A stretch of DNA of 64,000 nt from Paulinella micropora (Eukaryota; Cercozoa; Imbricatea; Euglyphida), in NCBI GenBank assembly GCA_009731375.1, contig BJOX01000074.1:691786-755785 (forward strand). Reading direction: 5' to 3'. A model generated the notes under the pieces. It was given only the letters and a program-made list of their open reading frames with translations. It had not been told where the DNA came from and made no database searches. Positions within the stretch are counted from its first letter, which is position 1, and every line of letters starts with the position of its first letter. This document shows positions 31,950 through 40,800 of the stretch, piece by piece. The position numbers were made by a program, and so were the translations under genes.

Positions 31950-32423
31950 ATGTCTATTAATCTCATACCAAATTTCATAAAGGGTAAGGAAGAATGGATA
32001 GAACAGTTTGAGGATGATAGATATACTGCAAAAAAATTGACTGAGTTGAAAATAAGAGCGATGAAAGAGATTGAGAAAGACGAACAGATGATTGAAGAGA
32101 TGAAGACCGCATTAAATAAAAAGAAAGAACGACTTGGAGCGATTGACCATATGTTGGAGAAGAAGAAGAAAGAACGAGATATCATTGAAGAAGACCTGAT
32201 GGAAGAGCGAAGAAGAAAGAAGAGATTAAGACAGATTGAAGATGAAAGAAGATTGATGAAACATTGGAAGAAACAGAATAGAGGACTGATAGATAGTGAA
32301 GAGATTGAAAAAGTAGAAGCACTCATAGATAAGGGTGCTACTTTCACAAAAGCTTGTTTAATGGTAAAACAAATAAATGATTTAAATGAGGGAAGCCCGA
32401 ATATGAATAGGGCATTACGGTGA
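31950..32423 (+). CDS. Coiled-coil protein, 157 aa
   Basis: Starts MSINLIPNFIKGKEEWIEQF; residues about 25-115 are an uninterrupted Lys/Glu/Arg helix with heptad Leu and Ile, then a short globular tail (EKVEALIDKGATFTKACLMV). Last gene before the right TIR. Function unknown. Confidence 0.6.
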   Translation: MSINLIPNFIKGKEEWIEQFEDDRYTAKKLTELKIRAMKEIEKDEQMIEEMKTALNKKKERLGAIDHMLEKKKKERDIIEEDLMEERRRKKRLRQIEDERRLMKHWKKQNRGLIDSEEIEKVEALIDKGATFTKACLMVKQINDLNEGSPNMNRALR

Positions 32424-32449
32424 GGTCGCAAAAAATAACTGATTTCATA

Positions 32450-32640
32450 TTTACTCCCCTCTGCGGGAAATGTTAAACCCCCTCCATCAAGGGAAATATT
32501 TACAACAATATCTATCCACTCTACGGGAAATGCTAAATCCCCTCCATTGAGGGAAATAATTGAAAATATTTAAAACAATATCTATCCCCTCTGTGGGAAA
32601 TAACAATATCTATCCCCTCTGCGGGAAATATGACAAAAAA
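32450..32640. repeat. Subterminal repeat cluster of PLV-A
   Basis: Four copies of a motif like TATCTATCCCCTCTGCGGGAAAT (shortened or varied) near 32453, 32510, 32579 and 32604, mixed with two CCCCTCCAT-x-x-AGGGAAAT palindromic units. They lie inside the right TIR with no gene. Candidate binding sites for replication or transcription. Confidence 0.6.
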
Positions 32641-32780
32641 ACAAAAACAAAACAAAAAACAGTCGTGGGAGACTATAAAAACCCTACCTCATACAGTATG
32701 TGTGATGGTAGGTTTTGTTTAATGAAGCTAGTGGATGTTGGCGGAGGAGGCGACGACTGCTGAGGTAATTTCCTTCTTCC
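32641..32780. other. Subterminal non-coding stretch of PLV-A
   Basis: AT-rich run followed by an inverted repeat CCTACCTCA / GTGATGGTAGG near 32690-32715. A short plus-strand open frame (32560-32763) has no family signal. Confidence 0.35.
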
Positions 32781-32912
32781 TTTTCGCTTCCTTTTTGATT
32801 TCTACTTGATTTCTTTATTATTTCTTGTTTGGTGATTTTGGTCCGAAAAGACCGCTTTTATGCTGGTATTTTTTCTTGAAAAATACCTGCGGAAAAGCGG
32901 TAATCATCTTCT
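32781..32912 (-). repeat. PLV-A right terminal inverted repeat
   Basis: Reverse complement of 13048-13179, by eye without mismatch over 132 bp. Outside it the TCTA microsatellite resumes at once. Confidence 0.95.
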
Positions 32913-33007
<95 letters not shown>

Positions 33008-33049
33008 ATCTATCTATCCATCTATCTATCTGTCTATCGAATCTTTATG

Positions 33050-33106
<57 letters not shown>

Positions 33107-33142
33107 GTCTGTCTATCCATCCATCCATCCATCCATCCATCC

Positions 33143-33195
<53 letters not shown>

Positions 33196-33216
33196 GCTAT
33201 TTGTACTCACAATAGG

Positions 33217-33247
<31 letters not shown>

Positions 33248-33333
33248 ATTTAATTAAAGTAATTAAATCAATNNNNNNNNNNCACCTACCTACCTACCTA
33301 CCTACCTATCTACCTATCTACCTACCTATCTAC

Positions 33334-33404
<71 letters not shown>
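32913..33404. repeat. TCTA microsatellite with (GTT)n and N gap
   Basis: TCTA array continuous with the PLV border, with CCAT and CTGT variants, a (GTT)n block near 33218-33247 and a 10-N gap (33273-33282). Confidence 0.95.
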
Positions 33405-33419
33405 CTCAAGTCGCACAAG

Positions 33420-35253
33420 GAAGGGTTGTAAATTGAAGCTTACTATTCAGAGTATCCAGATGATGTCAACTAATCCAGTGGCCACCGCAACTATTAGTAG
33501 AGACTTATGAATTGTTTATGTAGCACTTCAATGCTATCAACGCCACACCTGGCAAAAACTTCAGATAGTATTATAATCGTGACCTCTTACGAGAGAGTTT
33601 CTCAAAGGAACTTTTATTTATATAAGGTGACAGACTGCCGCTCACTTAGAAAACTTCCCGGCATTAACTGAGTACAAAGTTATTATTAATACTACAGACT
33701 CGGCCCGGACCAGCCTAGTAAGATCATGTCCGATTCCGAATCAATTACTGTTGATGATTCTATTACAGAAGTTGTAACAATAAGTATTAACCGGCCCTTA
33801 AGTGTACGGTCCACTCGATCCACTCAGTTAAGTGGATCTAAATTTTTAGTTTATTTTTACTCGATTGCGCTCGCCGTTTCAATTACTTCACGCGGCTAAG
33901 AAAAATTTATTTAGAGTGTAGGCGCAGATAAGTAAATATGTAACCTTCTCCGTAAGTTATAACCCTATACACAGTGATGTATAGAAGAGCTATATCTCTT
34001 TAAGATCATCCGTAGTTATATCCGTTTTTATTTATATACTTTTGAGCCGGTTGAAAACGATAATATTACGATTCATAACCGGTACTACTTTTTTAAGCAG
34101 TATAATATTATCGTTAGGGGTGACACTGGGAAATGAATCTCTTTTCCTTTTTTGTTGCTTGGCCGAGTCTGACAGTCTTCTATATTTTCCGCCATACTGG
34201 TTTCCTCTCTTTGTAGAGGAGGAAGATTAGATTATTTTCAGAGTGCTGTGGAATTGGAAGGATAAATACCCCGGCTTACATTAAATAATATCTTTTGATT
34301 ATAACAGACAAAAGTGGAGTCCCAGCCTAGAATTTTTATATCATCCAAATTTCAATTCAGCAATTTGAAAATAGCCACTCCCCTAAGCAAATAAAGAAGG
34401 AAAGTGTGGACATCACCCCCCGAATTATCCGGTAAAAAACTTATTTATAGATTTCGTCTGGCCGGACACGTCTGAAATGCCAATTTGATCCTGGTCTTTT
34501 GGATGCTTTTTGTCTTTGCGTCACTGAGCTAATATAACGAGACATCATTCTCTTTTTTTCAGGACTGTGTTTGGTTATATTACCGACTTACTCTTCCATT
34601 GAGCTATCATTGGGGATAGTACATTTGGAGTCCATAGCTAAAGGCTGATTTCTTTTCTGATCTGTCGTACAGACATCAGATAAGCACAAATTTATTTTTC
34701 GCTGATCTGTCGCACAGACATCAGACGAAAACAAACACTCCTACTCATCCTCAAACAAAAAACTTACAAACAAGCAATCAATGTGTCACAAGCTGGCATA
34801 ACCTTTAGCCCTTGTGCACATTTGGCTTCTGTGTGCTCTTCTACAAGACACCAGACCACACCTACTCCACTCCCTCTTGCTGCTTGCATAAAGCCAAGTA
34901 GGACAAGTGCGAAACAAACATCAGACAAACACACAGACGGAGGAGAAACGAGCAAAGCACTCCCACTCTCTGTTCTGAACCATTTTCCTTGCATTTTCTC
35001 TGCAGAAACCAGAGGAGATTACACATCTCTCACACAAGAGCAAGACAAATATCGAAGCACTGTCCGACGACAGACTGACTTCTACAAAACAGCTCTTTTG
35101 ACCAAACTATCGTTATCTCTGTGTAGGGCCTGACGCCCCATAACTATTTCAACAGAGAAAAGGAAGAAGGAGAAGAAGGTTGCATAGAGTGATAAGAATA
35201 ACAGAGGAAAAAAAGAAAAAAAAAAAAAGCAGACGTGACTCTCATAACATAAG
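33420..35253 (+). other. Long 5' non-coding region of the retroelement
   Basis: 1.8 kb without a convincing gene. Notable sites are a perfect 8-bp inverted repeat GATCCACT/AGTGGATC (33817-33838) and two tandem copies of a hairpin CTGATCTGTCG-x-ACAGACATCAG (34658-34725). A purine-rich tract with A-runs precedes the Gag ATG. A 5' LTR and leader may lie here. Confidence 0.5.
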
Positions 35254-37878
35254 ATGGAAGACGAGAATGAGCAGGCTGGTGTGACACCAACTGATTATGG
35301 TCCTAGTGAGGGAGGAGAGGAGCAGGAGACTCAGTACTCAGAAGAGAGGGGGGATAGAGATGGAGAGGAGAGAGAGGAGTATACGTATACAGCCGATGTA
35401 GAGTCGACAGGGGGGGGTAATGCACAAGAAGCGAGTGCAGGTCAGACTGGAGGCTCTCCACTGACAGAGGCAGAGAGAGAGATGGAGGATGTTGGCCAGA
35501 ATATCCCAAATACATGGGAACAGTTGGCTACATATGATGATGAAGAGTCCTTCTTCCTTAACTACCCAACCTATTATAAAACACACATCTACATTCCTTA
35601 CGAGAAAAGGAATAGACCAGGACAAGGTCAAAGCAACCTCCTGATCGAAATTCCCGGCCTTGCGAAGCCTCTCTTCAACAAAGTGAGGTTTGAGCACGAA
35701 AGAGTGCCATTGCAGGATATCAAGTATGGCGACACTCTTACACTGTGCGACATATACGACATATCTGCAACACTCTACGCTGCTGTGCTCGTTGCGGAAT
35801 TTTATGAACGCACAAACATACAGTGGAAAAATAAACGCACAACTGCAGCATGGCTGTCTGTCTGTGGTGTCCCCACTGATATCAAGAATCTAGAAAGAAA
35901 GTTCGAAGGTAGAAACCAAAGTGGCATTGAGTTTGCCCTTGAGGCTTTTGTAACTGCCTTCACACGGGCTTACAACGAAATGTACAAAGCACTGAAAGAC
36001 AACACAAGGCAACATCCTGTTTACGAGGAGGTTGACCAGTCTTGTCAGGTGCTTGAACGCCTCACACAACTCCATAAGGGCCTCTTTGAGGGGAAGGAGC
36101 AAAAACCAACATGGAAACAATGGGCCCACACGAAGAATCACACTCTCATTAAAGGCCCTCTCACAACAATCCCAAATAATAACAGAGCTGATAAGTCTTC
36201 CATGAGAGAAAAGGCACACTTCCTCTCTAGTGCCACAGGGCTTGCACAGTTCGTGACTCATCTAGCACGACAGGTGAAAGAAGAAGAGACGAGACAGAAA
36301 GAGGAGAAGGAGCAGAAGGAGAAGATAGCTGTGGCAATGGCAGTAGCACGGGTGGCTCCACAGCCAACGGCTCCACCTACCACATCTAACCCAGCTCCCA
36401 AGAAAGCAGGAGGAGGACCCACAGGAGGAGGACCCCAAGGGGGAGGGACAGTAATTAACTTGACTGACTCCCAGAAGAAAAAGCAGGCGCTGCAGGCAGC
36501 CCTAGCTAAAATCAAAATTGGGGGAGGGGGCCTTAAGCTCTATGCTATCACTGCCAATGAGGCTGACACAGAGAAGACCCTCATGACTAAGCTCAATGAG
36601 ATGGACAGATGCTTCCAGCAAAACCAGTGTGAGGTGGAGCAGGAGTATGAAGTCCTAGAACATCTCTGTGATCGATCCCTCCTTGGAGCTGGTTTTGATC
36701 GTATAACTTACGAGAAGTACAGAGGAGAGGAGGAGCTAGCAAGGAAAGGTGGACATGCAGAGATAAGTTGTACTCTGGCCATTGCTGCCCTCATTCGATA
36801 CTTTAAGGCAAGTGGATACCAACACTTGTGCACTGGCACATTGATTGGGTTTGAAATTTTCGACTTAGTATCGGAGCAGTTGCAGTCTGTCACTCAGCTT
36901 GCATCTGTCTTAACAAATGTGGGCACCCAGTACACTCTCTTTTATAACCACAAAGCCATACTCCTATATTTCCTCAGCGCTTTGCACGTCTACAACAAAA
37001 ATAAGCTCACACTGCTCATGCAAGACTGCAAAACCTTCGACAAGGTAAAGTACTTGAACTTTTTGGAGATGAGCGTCTTTGAGGCCACGACTAAGGCCGT
37101 GAGCCCAAAAATGTTGTGGACCGAAGTAATGACCGCTTGTCAGAGGCTCGACAGCCAGACAGCATCCTTGATCGGTTCTGCATCGGCTTCTGCTCAACCG
37201 CAAGCCGCACATACGCAACAATATCTAGGAAAGCGACCAAGAGAGAACAGTCATGAAGCTAACACACCTTGTATTCGTTGATGGGCACGGGCACAATGCT
37301 TCAAACACACAAATAAGAAATGCTCGTACAACCACGATGTCGAGGACACCCGCATCCGAAACACACTCCTCAAGAACGTACGGTCGGACGAAACCAACAC
37401 CGTCGCCGTTCTGCGCCGACTGCGCAAGGATCAGGGGTGGAAATTACAGGATGTCGCGGACCATGACCACGAACTAGCTGACGCGATCAATTCTCTTTTC
37501 GCTAGAGATGATCAGAAGACGGCAGCCATAGAAGCCGCAAGTAGAGGAAGAGGTGGAACACGAGGAAGAGGAGGAGGGAGAGGAATCAATCGAGGAGGAG
37601 GAGCCCCTTTCGCACGAGGCACATACACTCGCGGGGGGGAGAGAGGATTTGTGAGAAGAGGAGGAGGAAGAGGTGTATTTCAAGGTAGAGGAGGAGGAAG
37701 ATGGGTTGGCCGAGGTGGATACGGCAGCGCAGAGCGCCCGTACCACAGAGATGGGGGCTGGGCAGACGGCTCGAGCTCAAGCTCGAGTTCCTCAGCACCA
37801 CAGGCCTATGCGACATCAGGCGCAACCACTACCGACACTGATGCCGACTCAGGTAACAGATTTGAGGTAGTCCAATGA
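35254..37878 (+). CDS. gag: Gag-like protein interrupted by one in-frame TGA
   Basis: 675 codons to a TGA at 37279-37281, then the same frame stays open for 198 more codons to a second TGA at 37876-37878. The first part has an acidic N-terminus (EGGEEQETQYSEERGDRDGE), a helical capsid-like region and a Pro/Gly-rich linker. The continuation has Cys-x8-Cys-x7-Cys-x3-His, a CCCH-type finger in which the first TGA lies between the first two Cys, followed by RGG boxes (RGRGGTRGRGGGRG) and a Ser run, typical nucleic-acid binding. So the first TGA is a recent nonsense change or a recoded codon, not the natural end of Gag. Confidence 0.78.
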
Positions 37879-37882
37879 CTAG
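37876..37882 (+). promoter_or_regulatory. Stop-codon readthrough site at the gag/pol boundary (UGA CUAG)
   Basis: The Gag stop reads TGA CTA G, and the frame after it is open all the way into Pol with no other stop and no ATG before the protease. UGA followed by CUAG is an established efficient readthrough context in viral and cellular mRNAs. In-frame Gag and Pol separated by one such stop suggests Pol is made by readthrough. Confidence 0.7.
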
Positions 37883-40800
37883 AGAAGGAGGGAGAAAACA
37901 GAACAACATGCATTGCACGATACACCGTTGTGCAGGTCCCAACCAAGGGTACCAGTGAGTCTAAGAGCCCACAGCAGGCCACAGACCAACTCAAAGGTAG
38001 TACAATACCAGTACACCCATCACGACAACAAACAGTGCATGCTGCTAATAGGCAGGCGAGTAAAGCGCTGGCAAAGAGAAAGCAGGCGGGCCTGTCGCAG
38101 CCACAGCCGAAGAAAGTAAGAATAGAACCGGCAGTTAATCTTATCAACTTGCCGAGACAGACAATAGACAAGGAGGATGGAGGACATCAACCTCTCCTCA
38201 CGGTCTCAAACAGAGAAAGCAAGGACAATCATCCTTCGCCTGTGAACAATACCCAAAAAGACATTACAAAAACGGCGGAAAGGGAGGAGGAGGCGAACCT
38301 CGAGAAAAGGATACAGATTTTAGAACACAAGCTCCTTGTATTGGCCTTAAAAAGTCACCGGCCAGACGCTTTATGCTATACGAACCTTTTTTGTGAAACA
38401 TTAAATACCTTTATAAACGTTGGTAATGATACTATGGCGAATATTAATATTGTCGGCCGGAAATTTACTACGAAACACCATGCGTGGTTAGAAACTAATA
38501 TGAAAAAATCATCTGGCACCTTGAAAGGAGTTAGTAGTCGGACGGATATAACGGGCATCATCACTTTAAATTTTAAATTGAAATCCGGACGAGTATATCG
38601 AGTGGACTTGTACGTTGTCCCCGAATACCACGGATCTGTTCTTTTGTCGTACGACCAACTGGCGACAATGAACGTAGTGATTGATTGCGCCGCCAAAAGA
38701 GTCATATACGGCGTAGAGCCAGGAGAAGAATATACTGTCGACTCTCTCCATGCTATTGACTCATACGAGGCCCTACACCTAGGGGTAGCATCGGAAGGGA
38801 AACAGGTGGCCATTACACACGCATATGAGGCATATATGCCAACGGACGCGGTGTCTAAAGATGGTTCAAACCTGTCAGACAAGAGAGAGGCGGAGGTCTA
38901 TACGGCTACAGTCTCTACACAATGGGATAAAAAGTCGATAGACGATCTCATTGAAAAGAGGAAAGAGGAGATTATATGCATGGGAAAAAGGTGCCCATCG
39001 TTGGCGAGATTTGAAGAAGGAGCAGGGGCCGATGTATATATTACCAACGGGTATTGCTTTCACGTAAAGGTGGAAGAGAAGGACAGACAGGAGTTTATAC
39101 CGAGGAGAAGGGGACGACTCCCTGATATCCCGGCAGAAGATATTAAAAGCTTTATTACCGAATTCTGGGGTGACGAGCCTACGTGGCCGCGCTCACTGAC
39201 AGAAGTGAAAAAGTGCCTGCGCACTCTTTTTGAAAATAATAAACCATATACGGTCATACTCCCGTACAATGAGAAGGCGATATGGGCGCAGGAGATACGG
39301 GACCGGCTTATTGATCATCCGATACCGGTGCCCTCACGGAAGCAACACTTAGTGGTGGCTTGTCGTCTCGGGACTCGTGAGCAGAGCAGTGCATACAAGC
39401 GGAAGCTCAGAGACCAGGACAAGTTGAAATTGATTCCTCAAGCATTCACATGCTTCGATGGTTTCTACACCCGAAAAGCTCCGTTGCAATATGCGAGATT
39501 AATAGATATGTTGGTAGGTCTGGCGGAGGACGACGAACCAGACACTGCCACATATGAAAAAACGGGAATGGACGATATATCAGAAGAAGAGTTGGGCTTG
39601 GAGGAGGACAGAGCACCCCTCAAGCATCACAAGAGAATGTCAGAGGAGGAGTTTAAGGCGGCGATAGACGAGAAATTGGCAGGAGGAGCAGGTACGGAGA
39701 AGGAGAAAGAGGTTTTGAAAGAGAGATTGAAGGCGAACAAAATGATTTTTGACCCCCCTCAAGCGGGAGGTGTCAAGCCGGAAGACTTCACCGCGGTTAT
39801 TTGTAAAATACCAGGTGCTGAGCCTTCCCCGGCGCCACGACGGGCAAATCTGAGTATACATGAAGCAAAGATCGCAGAAGAACAAGCACGGCAGTTACTC
39901 GATGAGGATTTCATTGAGAGATCGACATCTCCAATAGTTTCCCAACCGAGACTGGTGCCTAAACCGGGAGGAGAATGGCGCTTAACGGTTAACTATGCCC
40001 GCGTCAATAAAATTTTAGAGGAGGAACGAAATCCATTACCTACTCTTGAAGAAGGAAGGCGAGTATTGCGGAACGCCAAGCTATACTCAGTCATTGATCT
40101 GAAGAATGGCTTCTGGCAAATTCCACTGGATGAAAAGTCCAGATGGCTGACTGCATTTGTAGTAGGAATGGAGATATATCAGTGGAAAGTACTTCCGATG
40201 GGACTCAAACAGGCCCCGGGACTCTTTCAGAAAGCGATGCAAAGCATGCTGAGTAGCAAATATGATGACCAGACAGAGGGAGGTTTCATGAGGAGAAGAG
40301 GACAGAAGGCGGGAGAGTACGCATTTTGTTACATCGATGACATTATCGTGTACTCCAATACGATGGAAGAGCACATCGACCATCTAACAGACATTTTCAG
40401 GCGTATCAAACTATTTGGCCTGAAATGTAATTTGAAGAAATGTCAACTCGCAAAGACAAGCGTGACATATTTGGGGTACGAAATCTCTTACAATAGAGTC
40501 TCGATATCCAAAGAGAAGAGGGAGGAGATCATGAGCCGGCAGAGGCCGAAGAATCGCACAGAGCTGCACTCATTTCTTGCGATGGCGCAATATTACAGCC
40601 AGTTCATACCCAATTGGGGTGCAACTCGGGCTAAGTTGGAGAGAATGATCGACTTCGGTGATTTTGAGAAGTGGGATGATGAAGCCTTAGAAGCGTACAA
40701 CACGCTCAAAGATCTCATCTACAAAGATCCGAAGGATGGCGGACTCGTGCTGATGATGCCCGACTTTTCGAAGCAATTCGTAGTCGACACAGACGCATCA

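Larger units (their letters stand above)
13048..32912. mobile_element. PLV-A copy B: complete Polinton-like virus, 19.9 kb
   Basis: Bounded by 132-bp inverted repeats (13048-13179 and 32781-32912) and carrying pPolB, rve integrase, ATPase, cysteine protease, double-jelly-roll MCP and penton, the defining Polinton/PLV set. Both outer borders are a TCTA microsatellite in the same orientation, so the short target duplication expected from an rve integrase cannot be resolved. Internal N gaps lie at 13625-13634, 25339-25348 and 25669-25678. Confidence 0.92.

Noticed and set aside
34555-34620. Possible tRNA on the minus strand (ATAGCTCAATGGAAGAG A-box-like)
   Set aside because: Only the 5' half resembles a tRNA; no B box or acceptor partner follows.
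35303-35515. Minus-strand frames opposite gag and pol
   Set aside because: Shadows of the plus-strand genes; composition follows the opposite strand.
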